A stretch of DNA of 64,000 nucleotides from Bifidobacterium goeldii (GCF_003951095.1 NZ_QXGL01000004.1:186001-250000); one strand, 5' to 3'. Numbered from the stretch's first letter, positions 23,702 through 32,686 are shown. The notes: generated by a model from the letters alone, not told the origin. Numbers and translations: made by a program.

Positions 23702-25030
23702 TCAGCACGCCCCAGCGGCCGATGCTCCATCCGATTCAGCAGCAGCATCCGGCGCCACTGGCAGCTCAATCGTAAACGTCGAGCCTTCCCCTTCACGTGA
23801 CCATACAGAAATCGTGCCGCCACTCTCCTGCACGCAATGCTTGGTAATCGCCAAGCCTAATCCTGAGCCTCCGGTAGCCCGCGAGCGCGCTGGGTCTACG
23901 CGGTAGAAGCGTTCGAACACGCGGTCAAGCGAAGCGGCGGGAATACCAATGCCCTGATCGACTACGTGAATCGTCACTTTGCCGCGCTTAGCATCACGCG
24001 ATACGCCTACTACTACCGTTGTTTTCTCCGGCGAATAGCGGATCGCGTTTTCGACAAGGTTTTTTACAGCGGTGGTAATCGTCTCACGGTTTGCAACAAT
24101 CGCAACGTCGGTAGCGTTGTCAATACTCTCGGTATCGCTAGCGTCAGTATCGTTCTGCGCTGGCACTTCTAGCGGCTGCGAATGGCCGTTGAACGAGAGT
24201 CGTATGGCAATATGCTTGGCGTTGGCTTGCACGATGTTTTCGCTAATCGCTTCGCGCGCGACTGACATGGTAGAAATTCGCTTCGCGTCGAGCATCGTGT
24301 TGGTATTTTGCGCGCGCTGCAATTCGATTAAGTGCTTTACCAGTTCGGTTAAACGCGCAGATTCTTTGGTGACTCGCCCCGCAAAATAGCGTACGGCTTG
24401 CGGATCATCGCTCGCATCGGCGATTGTCTCCGCAAGCAGGGAGATGGCGCCGGCCGGGGTTTTCAATTCGTGAGAAACGTTGGTGACGAAGTCGCGGCGC
24501 ATTTCTTCAAAGCGACGCTGTTCGGTGACATCGTTGAGGAAAACGGCGTACAGGCCGCCGCTAATACCACCGATACGTACGCGCAGGTAGCGGTCGGAGG
24601 GAGCAGCAGCACCGGCGGTAATACCGCGCCCGGTGATCACGTCGGAGACGCGTGTCAGATCGAGACTGACTCGGATTTCACGTTCGCGAATCTCCCCGTC
24701 AGCGTCAACGAGTTGCAGAATGTCGAGTATTTCTTGGTTGACAATGCGCCCAGCGTCCACGAGGTCAGTGTCTTCGGGCCTGCTGGTGGCGCCGCGCACG
24801 CGTCCAACATGATCGCATACGATTACCGCATCTGGGCCTGCGTCGAGAATTCCTTGCTCAATGTCGGCGGGATCTACGTCGTCGCCAAACGCTGAATGTG
24901 GGCCTTCCTCTTCGGCAGCTTGCCGCCCTTCAAGCTCGCCTGTTTTACGCCCGCACATGTAGGCCAGAGGCATTGCTGCAGCCAATACCACGAGCGCGAC
25001 GACAATGACACTCACGATTTGCCACGTCAT
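23702..25030 (-). CDS. SenX3/PhoR-like sensor histidine kinase
   Basis: 442 aa with a single N-terminal membrane helix (about residues 5-25) and no extracytoplasmic sensing domain. A PAS-like region (about 55-170) is followed by the H-box FVTNVSHELKTP with H187, then N, G1 and G2 boxes (NLVENAIRYSP, DQGIGIP, GGSGLGLAITK). An insert rich in Asp, Thr and Asn lies between the DHp and ATPase parts. Without an outer domain it probably senses phosphate status through PstB or a PhoU-like partner, as proposed for SenX3/PhoR. It forms a pair with the regulator just downstream. Confidence 0.95.
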   Translation of the reverse strand: MTWQIVSVIVVALVVLAAAMPLAYMCGRKTGELEGRQAAEEEGPHSAFGDDVDPADIEQGILDAGPDAVIVCDHVGRVRGATSRPEDTDLVDAGRIVNQEILDILQLVDADGEIREREIRVSLDLTRVSDVITGRGITAGAAAPSDRYLRVRIGGISGGLYAVFLNDVTEQRRFEEMRRDFVTNVSHELKTPAGAISLLAETIADASDDPQAVRYFAGRVTKESARLTELVKHLIELQRAQNTNTMLDAKRISTMSVAREAISENIVQANAKHIAIRLSFNGHSQPLEVPAQNDTDASDTESIDNATDVAIVANRETITTAVKNLVENAIRYSPEKTTVVVGVSRDAKRGKVTIHVVDQGIGIPAASLDRVFERFYRVDPARSRATGGSGLGLAITKHCVQESGGTISVWSREGEGSTFTIELPVAPDAAAESDGASAAGAC

Positions 25031-25151
25031 TTCATCACCGTCCTTCGCCTTGCACCGAATGGTTCCACACTATCGGCAGGCGGAGTCGAACACAGCCAGC
25101 TACGTTGCGAGTTCGCTGTCTGTTCACGCAAGCGTTGCACCCGCGTAAACG

Positions 25152-25183
25152 TGCGGCCGCGCGATCTTCCACGCGCGGCCGCA
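25152..25183 (-). terminator. Terminator after the MTA/SAH nucleosidase
   Basis: TGCGGCCGCGCG (25152-25163) and CGCGCGGCCGCA (25172-25183) form a perfect 12-bp stem that begins 5 bp after the stop codon. Confidence 0.75.
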
Positions 25184-25187
25184 TATG

Positions 25188-25895
25188 CTACATGCGTTTG
25201 AGAATATCAACGGCGAGCGCTGCCGCAGTATTCGCATATTCGGAGATATCGAAGTCTTTGAACTCTTCGTAGTCAGTGTCCGCGTTGTCGCTCAGCGCGC
25301 GAATAACCAGTGCAGGCACATTGTTGCGCGCTGCTACGTGCGCTACTGCAGCGCCTTCCATTTCGACAGCGTCGGCGCCAGTGTCGCGAATAGTTTTGGC
25401 GACTTGCTCTGGCGTGTCTACGAAATAGTTGCCGGAAGCGATGATGCCGGTGATATGCGTGATGCCCATGCTGCTCAGCGCTTCGTCGGCGAGCGCGATC
25501 AGATGATCGTCAGAGTGGAATTCTTCCACGGGTGCTGCTTCGCTGCCGGGCGTCCACTGGCCGACGAGTCGCATGTCGGTGTCGAGGTAGCGTAGTGTGC
25601 CGCCGAGTACTACATCGTTGATGTGCAGGTGCGTGTTGAGATTGCCGGCGATACCAGAGAAGATGACTGCGTCCGGCTGGTAGGCGTCAATCAGATGCTG
25701 CGTAGTTGCGGCCGCGTTCACCAAGCCCATGCCGCCGACGGTAGCTGCAACAGTGATAGTGCTACCAGCGTTTGTGGTGATGGTGCCGCGCGTAATGTCA
25801 AGACTGGCGGCGTGATCGTGTGCAACGTTGTCGAGTGAGCTGGCGATCAGCGCAACTTCTTCGCTGAGCGCTCCGATAATAGCGATGGTGGTCAT
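25188..25895 (-). CDS. mtnN: 5'-methylthioadenosine/S-adenosylhomocysteine nucleosidase
   Basis: 235 aa. The catalytic pattern of MtnN/Pfs is present: E near residue 13 in GALSEEV, the VEMEGAAVAHVA segment with the ribose-binding Glu, and the catalytic Asp in IRALSDNAD. It hydrolyses MTA and SAH to adenine and the thiosugars, clearing products of SAM metabolism and feeding LuxS. The start ATG at 25895 follows AAAGGAAC. It is 30 bp downstream of a DAHP synthase gene and may be read with it. Confidence 0.95.
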   Translation of the reverse strand: MTTIAIIGALSEEVALIASSLDNVAHDHAASLDITRGTITTNAGSTITVAATVGGMGLVNAAATTQHLIDAYQPDAVIFSGIAGNLNTHLHINDVVLGGTLRYLDTDMRLVGQWTPGSEAAPVEEFHSDDHLIALADEALSSMGITHITGIIASGNYFVDTPEQVAKTIRDTGADAVEMEGAAVAHVAARNNVPALVIRALSDNADTDYEEFKDFDISEYANTAAALAVDILKRM

Positions 25896-25925
25896 GTGCG
25901 TTCCTTTCTGTCACTTCCAGCTCGG

Positions 25926-27128
25926 TCACTTCCAGCGGCGTGCGGAAACCGCTTCGGCCAGTTCGTAGAGTAACTGTTCGGTATCGTCCCAACTGATGCA
26001 ACGGTCGGTGATCGACTTGCCGTAGATGAGCTGGTCGAGCGGTGCGGCAGGCTGGTTACCGCCTTCGATAAAGCTTTCCATCATGATGCCAGTGATGCCC
26101 GGCTCGCCGGCGGCGATACGGCTGGCAATATTGCGTACGACTTGCGCCTGCTTGTGCTCGTCTTTACCGGAGTTGCCGTGCGAGCAGTCGATAATCAGCC
26201 CGTGGGCGGCAGCTGATTCGGCGGGCATCATCGCGCGCACATCATCCATTGCGCGGCGCACTGACTCAGCGTCATAATTCGGCCCGTGGATTGAACCGCG
26301 CAGTACAACATGGCAGTCGGGATTGCCGAGGGTTTCGACTGCGCACGCGCGACCCATATGGTCGATGCCGAAGAACGTGTGCTGTTGCGCGGAAGCAAAG
26401 CAGCCGTTGACTGCTGCCTTGACGGACCCGTCGGTAGCGTTTTTGAAACCGATCGGCATTGACATGCCGGAAGCAAGCTGACGATGCACTTGGCTTTCCG
26501 TGTTACGCGCGCCGATCGCACCCCAGCTCACCGCGTCGGAAATAAACTGCGGGCTGGTCGGCTCCAAGAATTCGGTTGCTGCCGCCAAGCCTTCGCCCAG
26601 CACGCCGAGCAGTGTTTTGCGCGCGAGCAGCAAGCCTTTTTTAATGTTGTGACTACCGTCGATGTCCGGGTCGTTAATCAAACCCTTCCAGCCGACAGTC
26701 GTGCGCGGCTTTTCAAAATACACGCGCATCACAATCAGCAGCTCGCCTTCAGTTTTTTTCATGACTTTGGCGAGTCGATGCGCATAGTCAAGTGCTGCTT
26801 TGGGATCATGCACTGAGCATGGGCCGACAATCACCAGTAGACGATCATCCTGGCCGTACAGGCAGGCGCGAATTTCATCGCGCGAATAGGCGACGATCTC
26901 TTGCGCAGCCTTGTCAAGCGGCAGTTCGCTTAACACTTGTGCTGGCGTGGGCAGTGGCTCAAGTTCAAGAATGCGCCGGTTGATAATACGGCTTACGCCT
27001 ACCTGGTCTTCCCAACGTGGCACGTCGGTGGCAATCAGCGGATTTTTGCCTTCATCCATCGCTTGACGGATGGCACGCAGTTCTTCAGGCGTATTCAACG
27101 GCCGCATGTGGTCGTCTTGTTGTTGCAT
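25926..27128 (-). CDS. DAHP synthase, type I (copy 1)
   Basis: About 400 aa from the ATG at 27128, which follows AAGGAGAGA. The extra ten upstream residues in the open frame are unlikely. Active-site segments are VIVGPCSVHDP, EFLEPTSPQFISDAVSWGAI, ARNTESQVHRQLASGMSMPI and LIIDCSHGNSGKDE. It condenses PEP and erythrose-4-phosphate, the first step of the shikimate pathway. A second type I synthase gene lies immediately upstream on the same strand. Confidence 0.96.
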   Translation of the reverse strand: MQQQDDHMRPLNTPEELRAIRQAMDEGKNPLIATDVPRWEDQVGVSRIINRRILELEPLPTPAQVLSELPLDKAAQEIVAYSRDEIRACLYGQDDRLLVIVGPCSVHDPKAALDYAHRLAKVMKKTEGELLIVMRVYFEKPRTTVGWKGLINDPDIDGSHNIKKGLLLARKTLLGVLGEGLAAATEFLEPTSPQFISDAVSWGAIGARNTESQVHRQLASGMSMPIGFKNATDGSVKAAVNGCFASAQQHTFFGIDHMGRACAVETLGNPDCHVVLRGSIHGPNYDAESVRRAMDDVRAMMPAESAAAHGLIIDCSHGNSGKDEHKQAQVVRNIASRIAAGEPGITGIMMESFIEGGNQPAAPLDQLIYGKSITDRCISWDDTEQLLYELAEAVSARRWK

Positions 27129-27171
27129 CGCTCTCTCCTTGGAATTCACTGCTCCCAAGGATACCTAATAG

Positions 27172-27208
27172 CGAGCCTTCCTGACAGTTTGGCTGATAGG
27201 AAGGCTCG
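27172..27208 (-). terminator. Terminator between the two DAHP synthase genes
   Basis: CGAGCCTTCC (27172-27181) and GGAAGGCTCG (27199-27208) form a perfect 10-bp stem. It lies 54 bp after the copy 2 stop and before the copy 1 start, so each synthase can be expressed separately. Confidence 0.8.
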
Positions 27209-27261
27209 TTCTTGATTCCTGTGCGATGATACTGCGACTGCTGTTTCAGCTGCTGCTGCGA

Positions 27262-28398
27262 CTATTTTGCGGCAGCACGGCGAGCGTCGACAGCGTCGGC
27301 CAGCGTGTGCAGCAGCTGCTCAGTACGCTCCCACGGCACGCAAGCATCAGTCACCGACTGACCGTACACCAGCTGGTCAAGCGGAGCAGGCTTCTGATGA
27401 CCGCCCTTCAAGAAGCTTTCCATCATCACGCCAAGAATGCCCGGTTCGCCAGCGGCCACACGAGCAGCAATATTCTCGATGACCTGCGCTTCAACGTTTT
27501 CATCCTTGCCGCAATTGCCGTGCGCAGCGTCGATAATCAAACCGTGTTCGCTCGGACCGCTTGCCTTTGACGCTTTCAGCGCGGCGAGCGCTTTCGCTAC
27601 CGATTCAGCATCGTAATTCGGGCCCGTGTTCGAGCCGCGCAAAATCAGATGGCAATCCGGGTTGCCCTTAGTTTCAGCGGAAATCACGCGACCGTCGAGG
27701 TTAATCGACAGGAAGTGATGTTCGTATGCGGCAGCAAAACAGGAGTCAGCAGCCGGCTTAATCGAGCCGTCGGTCGCATTCTTGAAACCGATCGGCATCG
27801 ACATGCCAGAGGCGAGTTCGCGGTGCACTTGGCTTTCCGTATTACGCGCGCCAATCGCACCCCAGCTGATCAGATCGCAAATATACTGCGGCGTGATCGG
27901 GTCAAGCCATTCGGTAGCTGTTGGCAAGCCAAGGCTCAACACGTCAGTGAGTACTTTGCGCGCCAGCCACATGCCTTTACGAATATCGAAACGACCGTCA
28001 AGATCAGGATCGTTAATCAAACCCTTCCAGCCGATCGTCGTACGCGGCTTTTCAAAATACACGCGCATGACAATGACCAGTCGATCGTCAAGTTCTTTCT
28101 TGACTGCAGCAAGCTTAGAAGCGTACTCGTGCGCGGCTTTTGGATCATGAATTGAACACGGGCCAACGATAGTGAGCAGACGGTCATCCCTGCCATGCAA
28201 CACGTCGCGAATCTCTTGGCGCGAGCGCAGCACAAGGTCGCTCATCTCATCAGTGAGAGGCAGTTCCTTCAGGAAATAGCGCGGAGCTGGAATCGGGTCG
28301 AGCTGGCGAATGTTCACGTCAACTGTTTCAGGGAACACTGCGTTCCTGCTCAGACGACGCTCATCCTCAGAACTATCCGGACCACGAAGACCTGCCAT
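27262..28398 (-). CDS. DAHP synthase, type I (copy 2)
   Basis: About 378 aa from the ATG at 28398, preceded by GGAGAGGAGAG. It shares TIVGPCSIHDP, EWLDPITPQYICDLISWGAI, ARNTESQVHRELASGMSMPI and LIIDAAHGNCGKDE with copy 1. The two differ at the N-terminus and around the C-terminal half of the barrel, where feedback-binding residues usually lie, so they may respond to different aromatic amino acids. The two genes most likely arose by duplication. Confidence 0.96.
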   Translation of the reverse strand: MAGLRGPDSSEDERRLSRNAVFPETVDVNIRQLDPIPAPRYFLKELPLTDEMSDLVLRSRQEIRDVLHGRDDRLLTIVGPCSIHDPKAAHEYASKLAAVKKELDDRLVIVMRVYFEKPRTTIGWKGLINDPDLDGRFDIRKGMWLARKVLTDVLSLGLPTATEWLDPITPQYICDLISWGAIGARNTESQVHRELASGMSMPIGFKNATDGSIKPAADSCFAAAYEHHFLSINLDGRVISAETKGNPDCHLILRGSNTGPNYDAESVAKALAALKASKASGPSEHGLIIDAAHGNCGKDENVEAQVIENIAARVAAGEPGILGVMMESFLKGGHQKPAPLDQLVYGQSVTDACVPWERTEQLLHTLADAVDARRAAAK

Positions 28399-28479
28399 AC
28401 CAACTCTCCTCTCCCTGCCCCATGCTAGGCGCAAACATACAGAGGCGCTAGTTTACCTGCGCGCGGGTAGATATGAAAA

Positions 28480-28509
28480 CGGTCGACCGTCTGATGGGAC
28501 AGTCGACCG
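28480..28509. terminator. Bidirectional hairpin with U tracts on both sides
   Basis: CGGTCGAC (28480-28487) pairs with GTCGACCG (28502-28509). TTTTTGAG follows on the plus strand and TTTTCATAT on the minus strand. It ends read-through from aminopeptidase C towards DAHP synthase copy 2. Confidence 0.75.
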
Positions 28510-28546
28510 CTTTTTGAGGCTAGTGTTTGGCCGTGTTGGGCGGTAG

Positions 28547-28610
28547 GACGCTCCCCCAGTCGGCCTACGGCCGCCAGCCCCCCTCAGCCGAGGGGGCCAA
28601 GGCTACCGCA
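28547..28610 (+). repeat. REP-like element, copy 1
   Basis: It begins GACGCTCCCCCAGTCGGCC and ends GGCTACCGCA. Internal hairpins are GGCC-TAC-GGCC and CCCCCTC-AGCC-GAGGGGG. Four more copies occur at 44164, 48696, 53228 and 57676. Confidence 0.85.
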
Positions 28611-28615
28611 TCCGT

Positions 28616-28745
28616 GATATTGACGTGTGAGGTTCAATCCGGCCTTCGGACTGTCACCTCAGGCGCACTAGCCTTTCAGGCAGCCGGCCTATCGGCCGGG
28701 GAACCGGGAAAACAACCCACTGGGTTGTTTTCTATTTCCGGTTCC
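28616..28745. repeat. Run of hairpins downstream of pepC
   Basis: Consecutive hairpins fill this stretch: a stem with TCCG/CGGA, GCCGGCC/CGGCCGG (about 28684-28700), and a long nested one with GGAACCGG (28700-28707) pairing CCGGTTCC (28738-28745) around AAAACAACCC/GGGTTGTTTT. No gene is seen in the whole 28399-28765 gap. Confidence 0.7.
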
Positions 28746-28779
28746 GCGCTCTTGCGTGACTGTTGTCACGCAAGAGCGC
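28746..28779 (-). terminator. Terminator overlapping the pepC stop
   Basis: A perfect 15-bp stem, GCGCTCTTGCGTGAC (28746-28760) with its complement at 28765-28779, and a TGTT loop. The stop codon (28766-28768) lies within it. Confidence 0.85.
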
Positions 28780-30112
28780 CCATTGGATCCCATGCGGGCA
28801 GCATGGTGGCGGGTTCATTGAGGGCGGCCTGGTATTCGGCGGGGAGGAGTGCCTTCGGGACGGCGACTTCGTAGACGTACTCGGTGAACCAGTCGTCGCT
28901 CATCGTGAAGTAGCCCTTGTCGGCGATCTTGTCGCCCCAAGAGTTCTCCACACGCCAACGGCGAGTAGTCTTGCCGTCGTCGGCTACGTCCACGCCAACG
29001 AACGCCATTGCGTGGTTCATTGCGGAATCGCAGAAGCGCACGCGCTCTTCCTTATCCATATCGAAGTCCACGCCGTACACGCTGCCATACTCGAACAGGT
29101 CAGTTGCCCAAGCGCCGGACTCACGGTCCATGAACGGGCCGCAGTCAGCACCAAACCACACCGGAATACCCTGCTCAGACAGGATTTCACGCACGCAATC
29201 CTTCATGAACTGGTTCGGCACGTTGAGGTACTCGGTCGGGTCGCCGCCGGCCACGTTGCCCAGGTGCTCGATGCCGATCTTCTTGCCCTTAGCGTGCTCC
29301 TTGCGCGGATCGTCCACGAGGCACACGTAGCTTTCCAGATCAGCCGGGCCCACATACTTCTGCCAGAACTCCACTGGGGTCAGTTCGCCATCGCGGTGGA
29401 ATTCGCCATCCTTGTCGGTCCACTCCCAGTCGAAGCTCTTCGGCGGTTCGCCCAAGTGGATCGTCAGCATACGGTGGCCAGCAGCGGTCGCTTCAGAAAC
29501 AATCTCAGCAGTCTTCGCCTCGTCGCCCTTAGCTGCGAACAGGTGCGCAACCGCCGTGTGCAGCATGTGGCGCAGCTGCGTGTTCATCGGGCCAGTGTTC
29601 TTCGAAGACTCAGTCTCCGGGAACAGGTCCTTCGGCACTGCACCGTACTTCTTGTACACGTTCATAGCCATCGTCCACTGGCCGCCGTCGCCCATCACAT
29701 CGTCAAGCAGGTGCTTGATCAGGCGGGAGTCAGCCGACTCGCCAGCAGCTACCAGTGCGGCCACATCCTTGAGGAAGTAGTTGATGCGCTCGAGCTTGTC
29801 GTAGTACATCGCATAGTTCTGAGAGAACTCGAACTCCTTCAAGTTCATGTTCTTCTTCGCGATGAAACGCGCAACGTTCAGCGAGCTGAACAGCCAGCAA
29901 CGTCCGGAATGATCCTGATGAGTGACCGTGCCGTTATCAACGGTCACAGAGAAGCGACGCTGCAGGCGGCGTGCGCGATCATAGTTCAGGGCTGCCTTGT
30001 TGATGCCGGACGTGGTAACGGCGTTCATGGCAAGACGGTTCGTCGGGTTAGCGTCAAACGCTTCAACCATCTTGTCGAGCGCTTCACTGGACAATGGCGT
30101 GATTTCAGTCAT
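28766..30112 (-). CDS. pepC: Aminopeptidase C (bleomycin hydrolase family)
   Basis: About 448 aa from the ATG at 30112, which follows AAAGGAG. It is a papain-like C1B peptidase: the catalytic Cys72 is in HQDHSGRCWLFSSLN, the His in NHAMAFVGVDV and the Asn in RWRVENSWGDK. These enzymes are cytoplasmic hexamers that trim amino acids from peptides, and the C-terminal tail normally plugs the active site. Length fits the family. Confidence 0.96.
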   Translation of the reverse strand: MTEITPLSSEALDKMVEAFDANPTNRLAMNAVTTSGINKAALNYDRARRLQRRFSVTVDNGTVTHQDHSGRCWLFSSLNVARFIAKKNMNLKEFEFSQNYAMYYDKLERINYFLKDVAALVAAGESADSRLIKHLLDDVMGDGGQWTMAMNVYKKYGAVPKDLFPETESSKNTGPMNTQLRHMLHTAVAHLFAAKGDEAKTAEIVSEATAAGHRMLTIHLGEPPKSFDWEWTDKDGEFHRDGELTPVEFWQKYVGPADLESYVCLVDDPRKEHAKGKKIGIEHLGNVAGGDPTEYLNVPNQFMKDCVREILSEQGIPVWFGADCGPFMDRESGAWATDLFEYGSVYGVDFDMDKEERVRFCDSAMNHAMAFVGVDVADDGKTTRRWRVENSWGDKIADKGYFTMSDDWFTEYVYEVAVPKALLPAEYQAALNEPATMLPAWDPMGALA

Positions 30113-30274
30113 GCTGCTCCTTTTATCCATGTTGTCGATCGTTATGCGATCGCATCACACGCGACTATTCGGCGTTTGGCCAAATGCCGCACGATATGCA
30201 CAAAGCATTCATGCGGCAGTCTACCGTCGAGGGGAGATACTCTCCAATCCACGCGATTTACCCGCCAATAACGC

Positions 30275-30312
30275 ACAACGGCCGCGGAACGTATCGGTTC
30301 CACGGCCGTTGT
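30275..30312. terminator. Terminator downstream of the DivIVA-like gene
   Basis: ACAACGGCCG (30275-30284) pairs with CGGCCGTTGT (30303-30312), with a nested GGAAC/GTTCC. It lies about 57 bp after the DivIVA-like gene stop and upstream of the pepC promoter. Confidence 0.75.
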
Positions 30313-30368
30313 AGCACAGTATTATGTGCAGCTATGTGCGATTATTGGCGATCTGCGCGTCCGCAAGA

Positions 30369-31793
30369 TCAGTGCTCGCCTTCACCATGCTGAGTCTCAG
30401 CAGCATGTTCGCTATCGGCACTGTCAGCACCCTGTGCGTGCTCATGAGACTGTGCAGACTGTGCAGACTGTGCGGACTGTGCAGACTGCGCAGCTTCTGG
30501 CGCATTGCCATCCTGCTCGCCGGCTGCTTGTGCGCCACCGTTTTCAGCCATGAAGGCGAAACCGCTGAACGCTTGCGTGAACATCGAGCGCAGCTCGGAA
30601 ACGCGCTGCGTGATCGCGGCTTCACGCGACTGCAGTTCGGCAATATGCGTGTTGAGTCCTTCAAGCTCGCTTTGTGCAGCCTTGCGACGGGTTTCGATCT
30701 GCTGCGCGGCTTCCTCGCTTGCCTTCTTCAAGATTGCAGCTGCCTGATCGTCAGCTTCCTTGCGCTTGCTTGCCGCATACGTGTCAGCATCCTCGCGCAC
30801 AACCTTGGCCTGGCCAACCAGCTCGTCAGCTTCCTTCTTCGCAGCAACGCGACGCTCCTCGAGCGAGTCAAGCAGCTCGCTCACCTTCTTCGTCGCCTCA
30901 TCCTGCTGGGCAGCAATATCGGTACGAATCTGCTCAACTTCAGCGTTCACCTGGCTCATCGTCTTCGTACGATGCACTTCAGCATCGTCACGAATCTCCT
31001 GCGCGCGCGCCTTAGCAGCGTCAATGATTTCGCCAGCCTTGCGCTGTGCATCGGCCATCATCTTCGAGACTTGTTCGCGCACATCAGACAGCTTCTTATT
31101 CGCTTCCGCGAGCGCAGCCTGAATCTGATCGTTGGACTCAGACTTGAGCTTGGCGATCTCCTCATTGGCAGCCTTGCGCTGCTGAGCAACCTGCTGAGTG
31201 GCTTCTGCCTTCATGTCAGAGATTTCACGCTCTTGCTTTGCGCGCTCGGAAGCAAGACGCTTATCGTGCTCTTCACGCGAATTCGTGAGCTCAAGATCCG
31301 TGGACTGACGCTGTTCAGTAACGATTCGAGCGGTTTCCGCACGCAGCTGGGCAGCATCCTGCTGCGCCGTGGTCGTGATGGTTTGCGCCTGATTCGTAGC
31401 CGTTTCGGTAATTGTGTGTGCTTTCGCCTTGGCGTCGTCGACGATGTGCTGGGCATCGAGTTTGGCGTTGTTAATCAAGGTTTCTGCCTGTGCTTGTGCG
31501 GAAACGCGCGTAGCGGCAGCATCCTGCTTGGCACGTTCAAGCAGTTCAGTACTGGTTTGTTCGGCCGAGGCGAGCATTTGCTGAGCGTTGGCGCCGAGGG
31601 AAGCGAACGAGTTACCCTTTGACGACTGCCTGTTGCGCTCTTCCTGCAGCTTAGCCTGCAGTTGCAGCACACGATCGCCATCCTGCTTGATCTGCGCCCT
31701 GAGCGCGTTCAACGTGGACTGTGCCGCCGCAAACGCCTTGTCGACCTGCTCTTTATCGTATCCACGAAGGACAATCGGGAACTGGTCCGCCAT
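30369..31793 (-). CDS. DivIVA-like coiled-coil protein
   Basis: About 474 aa from the ATG at 31793 (AAAGGAA in front). The frame opens further up at 31907. The N-terminus FPIVLRGYDKEQVDKAF matches the DivIVA membrane-binding motif. Residues about 30-420 are an almost continuous Ala/Glu/Lys/Gln-rich coiled coil, followed by a low-complexity tail with four or more AQS triplets encoded by 9-bp tandem repeats and a His/Glu/Gly end. In actinobacteria such proteins (Wag31, FilP, Scy) organise polar growth. Which class this belongs to cannot be told. It is not next to the division cluster. Confidence 0.8.
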   Translation of the reverse strand: MADQFPIVLRGYDKEQVDKAFAAAQSTLNALRAQIKQDGDRVLQLQAKLQEERNRQSSKGNSFASLGANAQQMLASAEQTSTELLERAKQDAAATRVSAQAQAETLINNAKLDAQHIVDDAKAKAHTITETATNQAQTITTTAQQDAAQLRAETARIVTEQRQSTDLELTNSREEHDKRLASERAKQEREISDMKAEATQQVAQQRKAANEEIAKLKSESNDQIQAALAEANKKLSDVREQVSKMMADAQRKAGEIIDAAKARAQEIRDDAEVHRTKTMSQVNAEVEQIRTDIAAQQDEATKKVSELLDSLEERRVAAKKEADELVGQAKVVREDADTYAASKRKEADDQAAAILKKASEEAAQQIETRRKAAQSELEGLNTHIAELQSREAAITQRVSELRSMFTQAFSGFAFMAENGGAQAAGEQDGNAPEAAQSAQSAQSAQSAQSHEHAQGADSADSEHAAETQHGEGEH

Positions 31794-31938
31794 GTTCGGT
31801 TCCTTTCGCCATAACCCTGCACACTTGTTTGACAACCACACAAGACTGTAGCCCATCATCGCGCGGAGAAGCGCCGGCCATGTCAAGCATTTTGTGAACG
31901 TACACACATGAGCGTGTCAGCGGGTTGAGCGTGGCTCA

Positions 31939-32616
31939 TTACGCGATCAAAATATCGCGTGAAGACGGCTGCAAATAGTAGCGAACTGCTTCGCGCACTA
32001 CGTCACGGCCCGCGAGCACCAGCTGGTCGAGTGATAATCCATGCTGCCGGTGACTCGTACCGTTTACCAGTGGGAAGCTCACGAAGCCTGCGAGCACACG
32101 ATCTTGTGTGCTTGCCCAGTTGAGCAGATGGTAGAACAGTGAGTTGCACACGAAGGTGCCTGCATCAGAACTGAGGGTGGCTGGAATGGCATCATGTGCG
32201 AAATCGTTGATAATCGCGCGCAATGGTAGACGCGTCCAATAGGCGGCAGGACCGTCGGGAATAATCGACTCGAATCGTGGCAACGCATTATCTGCGTCGG
32301 GTTTGGCTGCGTTCATGAGGTTTGTCGCGCAGCGTTCGAGCGCGACACTGTGCGCTGCGTGCTTGAGACCAGTGGCGATCACAATGTTTGGTCGGGTGGC
32401 GTCAATGGCTTCGCGCAGAGTCGGCCACGCGTTCGCAAAGCTGACTGGCAGACTGACTGCGCTGATCGATACGTCAACATCATGCAGTGGATCGTCAATG
32501 TCAGCGATCTCGCCTAATCCTTGTTTGGCGAGCGCGTTGGGCACTTCGAACGAGGGGTTCACGTCAACGCCCTCGTATTGATCGAATCCAGAAATCACGA
32601 CATTGAGCTGCTGCAT
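31939..32616 (-). CDS. Pyrrolidone-carboxylate peptidase-like protein lacking the catalytic His
   Basis: About 225 aa starting MQQLNVVISGFDQYEG. Peptidase C15 landmarks are VNPSFEVPNAL, Glu94 (VALERCATN) and the nucleophile Cys157 (DAGTFVCNSLFYHLL). The segment that should read GFIHxPYxPEQ, with the catalytic His, reads GFVSFPLVNGT, so Ser180 replaces it. A His occurs a few residues on (TSHRQHG) and might substitute. Normal enzymes remove N-terminal pyroglutamate. The open frame upstream to 32751 overlaps ispD and was not used. Confidence 0.85.
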   Translation of the reverse strand: MQQLNVVISGFDQYEGVDVNPSFEVPNALAKQGLGEIADIDDPLHDVDVSISAVSLPVSFANAWPTLREAIDATRPNIVIATGLKHAAHSVALERCATNLMNAAKPDADNALPRFESIIPDGPAAYWTRLPLRAIINDFAHDAIPATLSSDAGTFVCNSLFYHLLNWASTQDRVLAGFVSFPLVNGTSHRQHGLSLDQLVLAGRDVVREAVRYYLQPSSRDILIA

Positions 32617-32686
32617 ACGCCCCAGTGTAACGGCCGCGGCGGATGGTACCAGGCTCATAGCGGCCGAGTCTTGTAGCCAGCGAGCG

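Noticed and set aside
28763..30271. A 502-codon plus-strand frame opposite pepC
   Set aside because: The minus strand carries all aminopeptidase C active-site motifs.
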